DNA from: Centroberyx gerrardi
Taxonomy: Eukaryota > Chordata > Actinopteri > Beryciformes > Berycidae
Reading direction: 5' to 3'
Length of the DNA: 64,000 bases
Assembly (NCBI RefSeq): GCF_048128805.1
Contig: NC_136006.1
Span: 1,567,783-1,631,782, forward strand
The notes under the pieces are model-generated. The model worked only from the letters and a program-made list of their open reading frames with translations. It ran no database searches and had not been told where the DNA came from. The translations under genes were made by a program, and so were the position numbers. This document shows positions 33,051 through 44,923 of this stretch, piece by piece; within the stretch, counting starts at the first letter, position 1; every line of letters begins with the position of its first letter.

Positions 33051-35057
33051 CCAGTGGAACCCAGAGTAGCCTTGTACTTGGACTACCTCATGGCGTACAG
33101 TCCGAAGGGGAAGATTCTTCAGGGCTCCCTGGAGCTTCAGAGAACTGGCAGCAGGGGTATGTACAATGGTTCTCTCAGAACCAACGTCAAGGACTGCGAA
33201 GGTCCTCAACATTCGTCCTTCATTCTGTAGGACAACTGGAACAATCTTCAACATGACTCCGGTTGAACAATTTGGTCGGTCCAAGAAGCATGCATCTTGT
33301 GAGGTGGCATGTACCATAAGGACTTTGTTGGGGTCTGACGATTCCTTTGGTGCAGTGTCATGCAGAATAGTGAGATGGATCTGCTTCCATGTATTACAAG
33401 CATTTTTAAGGGTGCATATATTAGCAGGATGGCAACGGGCACACTTGTAGCATTGGTCATTATGAGCAATCCAGTCTCTAAGTTGTGAGACTGTAAACAC
33501 CTTTATTTGTGGGCAGGTTGCCAGGAAATGTTCCCAGTTATTACAGTAAGGACAGTATGGCTGGAACTTTGCCCTCCCTTTAGGCTGTTTCTTCTTCACC
33601 TATTGTTCGGCTATTGAATGACCGGCAGAACAGGCTGAAGCGCTAGTGAGGTACATAGTTGTGGGAGACTCTCTCTTCCGAGGTTCCTTCCCAGTAGCAA
33701 GGAGAATGAAATCACTCTCTTTCCCACTTTCAAAGTATGGTAACCTCGGCTTCAGGATACCATATGCAGAGGCTACAAGTAGCTTCATGATTCCAGCTCC
33801 TTCTGCTGTCCGGTCAGAAGGTAATGCAGGTCCAACTGACATATCTGTGGAAACAGACTGACCTGGAGGCTGGGATGGTGGTTCACTGTCTCCTCCTCTC
33901 ACTCTCTGTGAATCCTTACTGAGACGAGCAGCAGTATTGGGCAACTGATGGAATGAAGGAGCCTGCTGCGGTGTAGTTGGTTGCTGTGACTGGGAAAATG
34001 AGGCTGCAACTGGAGCTTGGCAGAGAGATGAGGTGGGTGAAGAGGATCTGCCCTCTGCTGGAGGAATATTTATCTCCTGAGGTGGCTGGGCTAAGTAACC
34101 AGGCTGCTGGGCTCCCTGTAGCCCTTGGACAGGATGCTCGGATGGGTAGTCGGGCTGTCGAGGAGCTGGTCGAAGATATTGTCGAGCTCCTTGCTACTGA
34201 GGAGGCAGTTTTAAGGGTAAGCTAGACCTCTCTCCTCATTTTCCTCCACAAAGGATGACACCATACGAGCTTCTTCCAGTTCCATCTCAGCTTTGCGCAA
34301 CCGTCGCTGCATAACTAGCTGCTTGGCAATAATCTCACGTTCCTTCAAAACAGCTCTGGCTTGCTCATCCAACTTCCTACAACTCTCATCCGCTATTGTT
34401 TCCTCTTCATTCTGATTCTTTATCTCCTCTACAGCTAGAAGCTTCATCCTTTCCCTCAGGGTAGCCATTTGGGAGTCACTCAAGAACACTGATCGTTCTT
34501 GACTAACCCCACTACCAGTGCTAGCTCCATCTGTATAGCTGGTCCCAGAGCTGCCACTGCGACTAGAGGGCTTTGACTTGGAGCTATATCTAGAGGACTG
34601 CTTTGTTCTATATTTAGAATGGTGGGAACTAGGATGGGACTGACTATCCTGTCCTGCCTGTAGATGTTCCATAGGAGTTAAATGCTCACTCAAGCCAGAG
34701 TGAGTACTTGGAGGCTTTGCTTGGGCTCCACCCGCAGGACTAGTGATCGCGCCTTGATCTCCGGGCACATCCTCTGTGGTTGTAGGAGCCTGGGAAATTC
34801 TCGATGTTGGTAGAGGCTTAGCTTTCCTTATCTCGTCTCTCTTTTTCCTAGTAGTGGGTCGTGTCAACAGATAATGGGAATAGAAAGTAGGAGCCTGCCT
34901 CTGACGTTTAGGCCTCAAGTCCTTGTAAGAGTCAGGGGGGGCTCGTGGTTCGCCAGCCTCCATATTGTCTTTTGACCTGTGCTCTGATTTCTGTCCATTT
35001 CCTGCCATGACTCACTCTCTGCCGGCTCGAACGACCATTTGTTAGTGACCACCATTT
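33051..35057 (-). mobile_element. BEL/Pao retrotransposon fossil, gag-protease part (copy D)
   Basis: Duplicate of 14641-16633, with the same gag N-terminal coiled-coil segment, knuckle region and protease start on the minus strand. Broken and lacking pol beyond the protease. Because it arose by segmental duplication, its divergence from copy B dates the duplication, not the retroelement. Confidence 0.8.
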
Positions 35058-35414
35058 GAGGCACTGGGACAGGGTTGAATGAGAGTGATGGTGACCAGGA
35101 ACATCACGGTCAGATGACTTGGACAGATGACACACAAAGGAGTTCCACTTTAACCACTGGTCGTGGCATTTATTAATGATCCGTATCTGTATGTGGATGT
35201 GTGCTGGAAGTGAACATAAACAGAGGTAGCAAATTAATATCAAAGAAAAAATGCTATCATGAATAAAGAAATATAATACATAACATTATGTTAATTTCCC
35301 TAATCACCAACATTATTAACATAATTCATTATAACTCAAATTCGGGGGGCCATAGAGTCCACATTCAATGTTCAAACTGGATGTTGTGAACCAGTGTCCA
35401 GCTCAGTAGTCAAA
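35058..35414 (-). mobile_element. Possible BEL/Pao LTR, left part
   Basis: Equivalent to about 16634-16990 of the B block. It is interrupted at 35414 by the L2-type LINE and resumes at 37661. Confidence 0.3.
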
Positions 35415-37660
35415 ATATTAGTAGTCATAATATTCTCTCGATCATAATATTCTCTTAAACCGCCTAGCGAGCGACGTTGGCATCCGCGACTCTGCGCTTT
35501 CCTGGCTAAATTCCTACCTATCTGACAGAACACATTGTGTCTCACATAAAAATACTATATCTGATTACTCTAAAGTTAACTTTGGCGTACCGCAGGGCTC
35601 CGTGCTCGGACCTTTGCTTTTCTCCATTTACATGCTACCTCTTGGTGAAATCTTCCGCAGTTATGGTATTAAATTTCACTGTTACGCGGACGATACTCAA
35701 ATTTACATACCAATTAGACCTGACGACCGCTTACAACTTTCAAACCTAGAATTATGCCTAATCGCTGTCACCAATTGGATGTCACTAAACTTCTTGCGAC
35801 TAAACGCCAACAAAACTGAGATGCTAGTTGTTGGCCCACAAACCCAACTACCTCTTGTTTCAGACCTTACTCTAAATTTTGGGGATTGCTTAATTACCCA
35901 GAGTCCCACAGTTAAAAACCTTGGCGTTACGTTCGACTCAGCTCTCTCATTCGATGCTCACATTAAGGAAATCACTAAGATAGCATTTTTCCATCTTCAT
36001 AATATCTCTAAAATTCGCTCCCTACTAAACACGGCGGATGCTGAAACCTTAATACACGCTTTTGTTTCATCAAGACTCGATTATTGTAATGTTTTACTCT
36101 CTGGCCTACCTTACTGTAGTATTAAAAAACTTCAACTTGTGCAAAATGCTGCTGCCAGAATATTAACCAGAACTAGAAAATTTGACCACATTACTCCTAT
36201 CCTAACCTCCCTTCACTGGCTCCCAATTCAAGCCAGATCTGACTTTAAGGTGCTTCTGTTAGCTTATAAATCGTTACATGGGCTTGCACCATCATATCTA
36301 TCCGACCTCATCATCCCTTATATTCCATCTCGTGCCCTCCGTTCGCAGGACGCTGGCTACCTCATTGTCCCTAGAATCAAGAAAAAATCAGCAGGCTGTA
36401 GAGCTTTCTCCTACCGAGCTCCCTATCTCTGGAACCAGCTACCTCTCACAGTCAGGGAAGCTAATTCTGTCGAAATCTTTAAATCTAGACTCAAAACCTA
36501 TCTTTTCTCGCAATCTTACGACCTACCTTAGCACCGCTGGCTTGGGCTCGTCACAGTCTTCTCTCTTACCCTAGCCTAGACAGTATTTATATAGAAATTT
36601 GCCGTTGGGAACATAAGCATAGGGATGCCCTCTGGCTACACTGTGTCTAATCACTTCCGATCTGCTGTTTGTATGAGCGTGTCTGTGCCCAAATACGTCC
36701 GGGTCTTGTGCTGCTTCTGCACAGCTCTGTGTGTGTGTGTGTGCGCGCGGCTGGTTTTCTCCTCCCTTTCTCAGATTCCTCTGACCCTGATGGTCTTCGG
36801 TGCTGGCCTTAGTCCCATCCCTGACGCTGCTCCCACCTGGATCTCTCTCTCTCCGTGTGTTCGTTGTCTTTGTGTGTACCTGTCTCCTCCCCCCTTCTCA
36901 GACTCCGGTGCAGTCCAGTGGTCGTCAGCGCCGGCCTCGGTCCCTTCCCTCATCCCTGATACTGCTGCCCCCTGTGTGTCTCTGACCCTGTGTGTTCTGT
37001 TTGCAGCTGTTTCCCCCCTTCTTCTTTACGTGTGTGTGTGTCTGGGTGTGTTGTGTGTGTGTACGCGGCTTCCTCTCTCTCGTCCTCTCTGACTCCAGGT
37101 CAGTGTTCTACCTGGCAGTGACGGGTGCTGCCCTGGCTCTTCGTCGTCAGTGCTGCCTTGCTCTTCCTTTCCGCTGCTCCCTCCTGGACGCTGATTTACG
37201 ACTGCTGCCCTCGCTCCTTTAGTGCTGGCCTCCGCCCCCCCTCCACCGCCGCATGCTCCTCCCCTTCTTTTGTCTCTCTCTGTTTTCTCTTGTCATCATT
37301 GTTGCCCATGACTCTGTCAATGTTTTGCCCGGCACCTATTGCACGCTAAGCCGTCCCGGGGGGGGATCCCTATCTGCCTCAGCCCGCCCAAGGTTTCTTC
37401 CAAATTTTCCTGGGAGTTTTTCCTTGTGTGCATTTAGGGTCTAAGGCTGGGGTGCCGGGTAGGTTAGGCTATATAGAATAGGTAGATTGTTTGTCTCGCT
37501 AAATCTGCTCCTACCTACCTTGTGTTTTTCTTCATGCTGTCCGACAAAATTTTGTTTACCACTGATTGTGTTTAGTTAGACCTAGCTAGACACACTCTCT
37601 GTAAAGCCCTCTGAGACATGCTTGTGATAAAGGGCTATATAAATAAATAAATAAACTTGA
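35415..37660 (+). mobile_element. L2-type LINE, 5' truncated, with 13-bp target duplication
   Basis: The insert is bounded by CTCAGTAGTCAAA at 35402-35414 and 37661-37673; the uninterrupted target is seen once at 16961-17000. The plus strand is open from the start of the insert to 36531 and encodes the rear half of a reverse transcriptase: LLNRLASDVG, FGVPQGSVLGPLLFSIY, catalytic CYADDTQIY, LRLNANKTE, LGVTFDSAL, and the L2-type C-terminus APYLWNQLPLTVRE..FKSRLKTYLFS. About 1.1 kb of T/C- and GT-rich 3' UTR follows, ending GGCTATATAAATAAATAAA. The endonuclease and RT N-terminus are missing, so it cannot move. The long open frame suggests a young insertion. Confidence 0.9.
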
Positions 37661-38406
37661 CTCAGTAGTCAAACATAAACAGAAGCACATGGCTAATTAA
37701 TTCAGGCTTGTGACGTCACTTCCCGCTGCCAGTTATACAATCGGAAGTTATCTGGCTGTCTGAAATATCGCCATAACTTCCAAATCCCCTTCATCATAGT
37801 CACATTTATCCACAGCATCATTTCCAGCCAGAATAACAAACCAATTCGAAGGACAATCTCATAGGACTGTAAGCTACTCACGTTTCTTCATGGACGCACA
37901 CAAGGATTCGGTCGCTCAACCGCGATGGCGAGTGGTAGAGACGGGTCAGGTGAGATACCGAGCGCCGGTTCCAACAACCATATACACCCACTCCCAATCA
38001 GCTGGGAAGAGTAGCACTCCTTATTAAAGAGGCAGACTAGCTCAAGCTGCTGCAGGAGTCTTTTCCACAACCGTACACCCTCCATGGCAGGATGATGTGA
38101 GCAAGCGGAAGCATGTAGAGGAGGGGGGCAAGCGCTGAACCTTGGGGAACACCTTGGGAGACAGGGGCTGTGATGGATTTGCAGTTTTTGATGTTAATAT
38201 ATTGCCAACACCAATTGGGCAGTATATTTAGGCTGTCAAACTCACTTGCTCATTCCCTGCTGCAGATGCTACTACCTATGCATCTCACACCCCACCACCA
38301 ACACCCCAGCATCCACCTTTGGACTCTGTTTCTTCAAGGTTCCCCATGGGGGGGTTGCAATTGATCTCTCCACTAGCTTTTGGCTCCTGTAATTGTGAGT
38401 GCTTAA
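37661..38406. other. Remainder of BEL-LTR-like region and spacer (copy of 16978-17715)
   Basis: Continues the sequence interrupted by the LINE. No gene. The frame at 37888-38085 is a counterpart of 17197-17394 and is not supported as coding. Confidence 0.5.
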
Positions 38407-39007
38407 AGGATAACGCTAGTGTTTTTTAATGCATTTCTTACCGTCAACAAATCCTATGAAAATAACAAAATCAACAATGCGTTTGCTCTACTCCCGTTAC
38501 TTTCTGACTTCCCACGTACCGTTTTTAGCCTTCAACCCGGAAGTCAATGGCTCCAATTGTAAGCTAAAAACCTTGAAATACAGCTCACAAAGACATAGTT
38601 TAAATTTTAAAAATCGCTAACTGTTACAACGAAAAGTCAGGCTATTGTAGTTATTACTCAATTAAATTCAAATGGGAACAAATTCTACATTATGCCGGGG
38701 ACTATTTTCGGTGCTACGGAACTACATTCCTGAGATCGCAAGCGTGTTTACAGTCGGCTTATTAAGTTGTTTGAGGAAAAAGTCGGCCGGCCCGGTGCAT
38801 CGCAATGATGAAATATGCAGCTCAGAGTAACGACATGGCTCTTTGACGTGTTTTTAATTGTTTTTTTAATACAATGGAGTTCTATGGCTACTGAGACATG
38901 GCTTCATTGGGCACCGGCTACATGGACGAGACTTGTTGGCAAAACAAAATCATTGCTGATTTTGTTATTTTCATAGAAAATGCGTTGAAAAACACCAGCG
39001 TTGTCCT
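38407..39007. mobile_element. TTAA-flanked MITE (copy of 17716-18330)
   Basis: The same inverted repeats and TTAA borders (38403-38406 and 39008-39011). The right inverted repeat is shorter than in the C-side copy: the stretch between TTTCATAG and the GCGTTGAAAAACACC end is missing. The change happened after the block duplication, or was lost by recombination. Confidence 0.75.
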
Positions 39008-39578
39008 TTAATACTGGTCTACTCATCATTTTTGTAAGCCCATATAGTCATGTCTCAAATTCAAGAAAGCTTGGAATTCTGTCCATCAGATGAGGCCTAT
39101 TGTCTGACATCTGGAACACCATTCTTTAATTCTCATTGAAGTCAATTCTAAATTTGATTGATATCATACACCATCTGTAACTACTCACACTACAGTGTTC
39201 TCCTCCTCCTCCTTCCACACAAACTGTAACATGGTCCCTGGCATATCAATGTAAAAGGTAAAGCATACACCTAAGCTACTGTACATTACTACCATGAATT
39301 AAACTACTAACATGGTTGACAATGCTGAACTTGTCAGCATAGAAGGGATTGGGAAGAAACAAGAAGGGAAAAGAAAGGAGAGAGAGGTGATGAATTGATG
39401 TAAAAAAGAGAGAGGTTAGAGAGTGATGAAGATGAGATGGAGAGGGTGATACAGAAAGTGCGAGCAAGAGGAAGGAAGGGAGGGGAGGGAGGAAAGAGAT
39501 AAATCAGCTGTATGATAGAGAGCTTTGGTCAGAAAGCTGCCAGACCTCAGCAGCTTCTCCTCTCCTCCTCTGTCTCTG

Positions 39579-40860
39579 ATGATGGAGACCCTGGAAGGAG
39601 GTGAACTCTGCTTTCCACAGCTCCTCAACACTTCCTGCAGGAAGCAGAAGCATCTTCGCTCCAAGGCCATGCTCCTCTACATTCTGCTGTCCTCCATCTC
39701 TCTGCTCACTGTGGTTCTCAACCTGCTGGTCATCATCTCCATCTCCCACTTCAGGCAGAGATATACTTCTCAGCATAGCCAAAAATGTTTTTATATTTTT
39801 TTAAGTATGAACAGTTTGACGTGCAAGAAGAAATGGCTTTGGGGTAGTACATAAAATTGTCACATCTAGTCTTTAATAAGTACATTACGGTTTGGTAAAG
39901 CTTTAATTCTTGTTTTTAGTCATACTGCTACTTTGACTACTACCCCCACTACTGCAACTAATAATATAACTACTTTCTTCAACAGCCAAAATACTATATA
40001 TGAATGTTAAATGTTGAATGATGATATTCTCCCACTCCAGGCAGCTCCACACCCCCACCAACCTCCTCCTCCTCTCCCTGGCTGTCTCAGACCTCCTTGT
40101 GGGCCTCCTGCTGATGCCGGTTGAAATCCTCCTCATGGAGTCTTGCTGGTTTCTGGGTGACCTCATATGTGCTCTCTTTTACTATGCTTCCTTTATTATT
40201 ATCTCTGCCTCAGTAGGAAACATGGTGCTCATATCAGTCGACCGCTATGTGGCTATTTGTGACCCTCTGTGTTACCCCACCAAAATCACTCAGAGAAGAA
40301 TTAAAATCTATGTTTGTCTGTGTTGGGTCTGTTCTGCTTTCTATGGCAGTCTGATTAAAAAAGATCTCCTGAAACAACCAGGAAGGTATAATTCCTGTGT
40401 TGGAGAGTGTGTGGTTGTCATTAGCTTTATAGCAGGAGCTGTTGACCTTGTTATGAACTTTATTGTTCCCATAACTGTCATCATAGTTCTGTATATGAGA
40501 GTATTTGTGGTGGCTGTGTCTCAGGCTCGTGCCATGCGATCCCACATTGTGGCTGTCACACTCCAGCATTCAGTGACTGTAACTGCTAAGAAATCTGAGA
40601 GGAAAGCAGCCAGGACTCTTGGTATTGTCATAGCTGTGTTTCTAATGTGTTTCTGTCCATATTACTATCCCTCTCTTGCAGGCCAGGACACCTCAAGCGG
40701 TGCTTCATATTCAGCCTTTGTGATCTGGCTGCTTTATTGTAACTCCTGTCTAAACCCTGTGATCTATGCCTTTTTCTATCCCTGGTTTAGAAATACTATT
40801 AAACTCATTGTTACACTTCAGATATTGCAGCCTGACTCCTGTGAAGCCAAACTACTGTAG
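39579..40860 (+). CDS. taar: Trace amine-associated receptor E (clade III type, two exons)
   Basis: Exon 1 is 39579-39754 and exon 2 is 40041-40860; the product is 331 aa. Exon 1 reads CRKQKHLRSKAMLLYIL, like G, and ends SHFR as in F. The donor is GC. TM3 reads YYASFIIISAS (Ser at 3.32) and TM5 reads GAVDLVMNFIVP (Asp at 5.42). Unusual local changes are LIKKDLLKQPGRYNS in ECL2, a His for Arg in VTLQHSVTV of ICL3, and a C-terminus ending CEAKLL instead of CEANIL. ICL2 reads DPLCY. Upstream sequence is of the C/F type; the 3' flank is of the A/B/D/G type, with a poly(A) candidate at 41466-41471. The E locus therefore combines both flank types. Confidence 0.93.
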
Positions 40861-42500
40861 AGATGCTGTGGAGTGACATAAGAACTTTTCTATGAAGGCG
40901 GAAATGTATTTTTTCCTGTTGTTGAGTCAATGAATTCAAAAGACCAAACACAAGTTTGGACAGACAGAGGAAAATATATTTTGGTAAAACACACAGTGAA
41001 TTTGTATGTAACCTCATTGTCATGAACTATTCATTCTATGTAAAAAAGAGCTGTAATATATTTTGCAAAGTGCAACAGCACGATGTCAAGTAAAATGGAA
41101 ACATTTCTTGTCCTCATGTTGTTGAATGGAACTTGTCTGCCTGGTTTCCACAACAGGGCCAAACAGGGCTAGTCAGGGTTTAGTCATCATCTATTTCACT
41201 GATTTTACCCAAAACACCACCTCTGTGATTCTTTTCCATCTTAGTGCAAACAGAGATGATTGGTCAGGTGGGCTTCAGTTCCGCATTATTTTTCTCAATT
41301 GGTTTTCTCATTGTTCTAATCATTCATAAGCACCGTTAAAATCATTTAGGTAAACACAGACATAATACAGAGGTAGATATAACAACAGCATCATTGTTTA
41401 TTCTTTGTTACACATGGTTACACAAATATGAGATACAAAGTGTGCAATGTAATGAGTAAACGTTAAATAAAGCTGCAGAAATTGTGGTCTGTGTCTCCCT
41501 CTGATGTTCTTAGTGAGTTTTACATATAGAACAAAATCTGCCATCCTTCCACTGTTCATGATTTGCCGTATTGTCTGATTCACAGTCCTAAATGTCTTTA
41601 AATATTTGTGTAGCCCAGCTTCCTAATCTATAGCTAGGACCTTGCTAGTGTGGTAAAACACATAACAACAGTACTAATATACTAGTATACATATCAATAA
41701 TTGTATACTACTTCATGACAGATCCCAGACACCATATCTAAAATGGTCAATAATGCAACCCTCCAGTCTATTTAAAGGTGTATGCTCTGGGCTAAAGTGA
41801 CCTAGCAGTATTCTGGTTAGTGTTCCTCTCCTGAGGTCAAACAGATTGTCTTCTATTGCTGTGAACTCACACTTTTATGTAAAGGTCATGTCTTTTGCCC
41901 CAACATTGAGCATGACAAAAACATAGCTGTTGGGATTCACTTAGTACTAGATAATCTTCTGACATTTTGTTTTTCCTTTCTGGAAGACTTTTGAATGTTC
42001 TGCCCATCCACAAGAACATGGAAAGAGACTAGTATTAGATCTGCAGTTATATTTGTGCTTGTTATTGATCTGGTCTTATGAGTTATGAGCCATAATGTGC
42101 TATGCCAGTTTGATATGAACCAGTTAAAACCAAATGTCAGCCTCATGAGTGCATGCTTACGAAATTTGATGAAATTCAAACAATCAGTTTAGGAGGCACG
42201 AAGTCTTGGCTTATGTGACACCTCATATTGGATTATTTTAAAATGCCATAGCAGGCATGGTTCCTCACCTGTACTGACAAGGATCATTATGGGTGGACAA
42301 ACTATGATAGAGTTACGGTCACGGCCAAGTTCCAGCCAAGCTTTAATTAGTCCAACATTTGGCATGTCTCAAGTATTATGCCCAACAGTTAAAAGTTAGC
42401 ATGCTGGATCAATTTGGGACAAAATTCTGTAGAGGCTTTGCAGTTGTGTCACAAATCTGCAGGCAACCAGAACTGGCATCATGATGAAGGTCCACATGAA
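40861..42500. repeat. 3' flank of E, inverted copy at 51240-52613
   Basis: From the E stop codon onward the sequence matches, in reverse complement, the 3' flank of G. Examples are AACTGGCATCATGATG near 42470 versus CATCATGATGCCAGTT near 51240, and the CTTTAATTAG/CTAATTAAAG blocks. E and G therefore lie tail to tail in a large inverted duplication. No gene was recognised. Confidence 0.75.
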
Positions 42501-42954
42501 GCTATCAACCAAGTGTCAGTCCAAGCTAACGCTCCAGTGTCCATCTGGCCGCCTGTCAGGCAACTCGCCACCACACAGCTGCCTGATTTTTGCTGTCTTT
42601 CCAGATATGGATAATCAATCACTTGATTAAACTAACCTATAATAACATATCTTACCTTTCTTCCTCTTTTGAAAATGTGAAGAAGATCCATAACCTGTCT
42701 TGTCTATTCCTGACATTGTGTTTCCTGGCTGTAGCCCACCTTGCCTTCTCTGACCTAGGCTAGGACCGACCGATTAAAATCATCCATAACGTTTTCTGTT
42801 CCTTTAGTTCGACTCAAACTACGACAGGTGACAGAAATCTTGAACAATGTAAAACTTCACTTAGGACTACATATTAACTGATCAAAAATATTCAGGGCTA
42901 ATCTCAAAATATTTGGGGCTTAAGCCCCGAAAGAAAGACCCTGGCGACGCCACT

Positions 42955-43092
42955 GTTCCTGAACATATACGATTAAACAGATGCTTTTATCAAAAGTGGC
43001 TTCTGCATTTTTAGTATGTTTGAACCCAGTGGGAATGGAACCTCTCACCCTGGCAGTGTTGGCGCCTTGCTCTGCCCATTGAGCCACACAGG
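42955..43092 (-). mobile_element. tRNA-derived SINE (V-SINE-like)
   Basis: The minus strand has an A-box-like GTGTGGCTCAATGGGCAGAG, a B-box-like GAGAGGTTCCATTCCCACTG, and downstream CACTTTTGATAAAAGCATCT, a motif common in teleost SINE bodies. A partial copy of the same SINE is at 47905-47994. Confidence 0.65.
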
Positions 43093-43139
43093 GCAGAGAG
43101 AACCTGAGAATTGTTGTTGTTTTTGTTGTTGTTAATGTA

Positions 43140-43480
43140 CTGTTCCTGTGTTTCAGAGGAGATCCTGAGATCAACTCCACCTACGTCAGCCTGAGCCTAG
43201 AGTGACCCCCACAACTACTCTTCAGTTCAGCTCGGCTGGAGTGCGCTTGGCGTTCATCAGCCTTGCTGAGTGCTGCAACCTAAGTGCTCCCTTCAGTTTG
43301 GTGGCCCTGCTGAGCTCGACTTTGAACGACCAGACCTCGATCAGCTGTTCGTGCCCTGTAGACGAACACATGCCTTGTCTCTGTGTTCATCACCTACTGT
43401 GGGACCTACCTCCGCTGGCTCTGGCATACGTATGGTCATCATCCACTGGGCATAATTCATGTACCACACATACACTTACT
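43140..43480 (+). repeat. Unknown repeat, inverted copy at 46935-47235
   Basis: Sequence from GTCAGCCTGAGCCTAGAGTG through CACTGGGCATAATTCATG recurs inverted on the other side of TAAR F. Just before it, an acceptor-like TGTGTTTCAG precedes a short open frame encoding GDPEINSTYVSLSLE and a stop. This could be the end of a host gene's last exon carried by a repeat, but no protein was recognised. Confidence 0.5.
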
Positions 43481-43699
43481 TTATACAATATTATTTATCT
43501 ATTCTCCCGGTTCTCGTTGGATTTTACAATTTTAGATTTTCTACTTTTACCTGATCTTAGCACCATCTTTTATTTCTTGTATTTTTTACAGTTGTAAATC
43601 AGTACAAACGGCTGAGTTATTTTATTTTACTTTATTTTTTGCTCATTGAAGCCAACAGTTCAATGGTGCTTCAGAGCATGAATTCTACCGCCCCGCTTC

Positions 43700-44340
43700 C
43701 CACGTCATCTCCGCCACACTGCTCCGGTTGCTGCTACCTAACTGCTAGGGTTGCCTCCCAATCCCTGGAACTGGTAACACTGAACCATGAAGAGTAAAGT
43801 GGAGTTTCTCCAGTCTGAGGTGCTGCTTTACATCTCTCAGTGCCAAAACATATGGGCCAGAAAGGCAGGGAGCAAACCACACCGATCATAAGTAGAGTAG
43901 TACATCGAGATACATTCTGGCAAGCTTCACTTTCAGAAAAGTGAAGGCGATTAAACACCTTAAACTGCACCAGCCCATGCCTAGCACAGATTGATGGTGT
44001 ATGTATACCTTCCAGACAATCAGTCCACTTCTCCTCTGTTATATCCACTCCTAGATCTGCCTCCCAGGCAGATTTCAAAATATTTACGTCTGGGTTTTGC
44101 AAACTAGACAAGTGATCATACAAAAAATATATGTGCAGCTTTGGATTGGATTCCATGGTTGAGTTACCAGGCATTTTGGGAAAAGAGGTAGTGTTGGGTT
44201 TAATAAAATTGGGGATTTGGAGGAATCTGAAGTGAGTTTATGGTATGCTAAATTTAGGACACAACTGTTCAAAAGAGAGAAATATTACATCTATATAGAC
44301 CCTTCATATTATCAACAACATTGTGTTTCCATAGGTCAGA
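43700..44340 (-). mobile_element. L1/Tx1-like LINE ORF2 C-terminal fragment
   Basis: The minus strand encodes SAWEADLGVDITEEKWTDCL, then IHTPSICARHGLVQFKVFNR and LHFSESEA, which is the conserved C-terminal region of L1-clade LINEs (SWE.DLG.....W......H.....R..L.Q.K...R.H). Downstream is frayed and no tail was found. An inactive fragment. Confidence 0.7.
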
Positions 44341-44923
44341 TGATACAACAATTATGAGAGGAAGAAAAGAATAGTTGGGGAACAGAGGGGCAAGAGGTGA
44401 GTTACCCTGCCATCAAAAACAAAACTTTTCGACCCTATTTTAAGAGACTGTGTTTACCTAAATAATTGTAATGGTGCTTATGAATGATTAGGACAAAGAG
44501 AAAACCAATTGAGAAAAATAATGTCAAACTGTGGCCCTGACGACCAATCATCTCTGGTTGCTACAAGATGAAAAAGCATCGCCGAGGAGGTATTTTGGGG
44601 AAAACTGTGACATAAATGATAAGTAAACCCTGACTAGCCCTGTTTGGCTGCATTGTGGAAACCCAGCAGGCAAGTTCCATTCAACAACATGACAACATAT
44701 TTCTTGTAATCATGTAATCAGTTATGCTTTGCAAAACATATCTTAACTCTCCTAATTTACATAGAATGAATAATTCATTATTGGGTACATACAAATTGAT
44801 CGTGTGTCTTAGCAAAATACTTTTTCTTGTGTCTCTCCAAGCTTTTGTTTAGTCTTTTGAATACGCTGAGTCAATATTCTATTCATAGAAAAGGTCTCAT
44901 TTAAATCACTTCACAGCATCCTT
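44341..44923. other. 3' flank of TAAR F
   Basis: A diverged version of the 3' flank of A/B/D/E/G on the minus strand, including AACCAATTGAGAAAAATAAT and CCTGACTAGCCCTGTTTGGC. Its divergence is clearly larger than among the other copies, so F is the older lineage. No gene was recognised. Confidence 0.6.

Noticed and set aside
36625-37349. Cys/Val-rich frames at 36.6-37.3 kb
   Set aside because: They fall in the T/C- and GT-rich 3' UTR of the L2-type LINE and have low-complexity composition.
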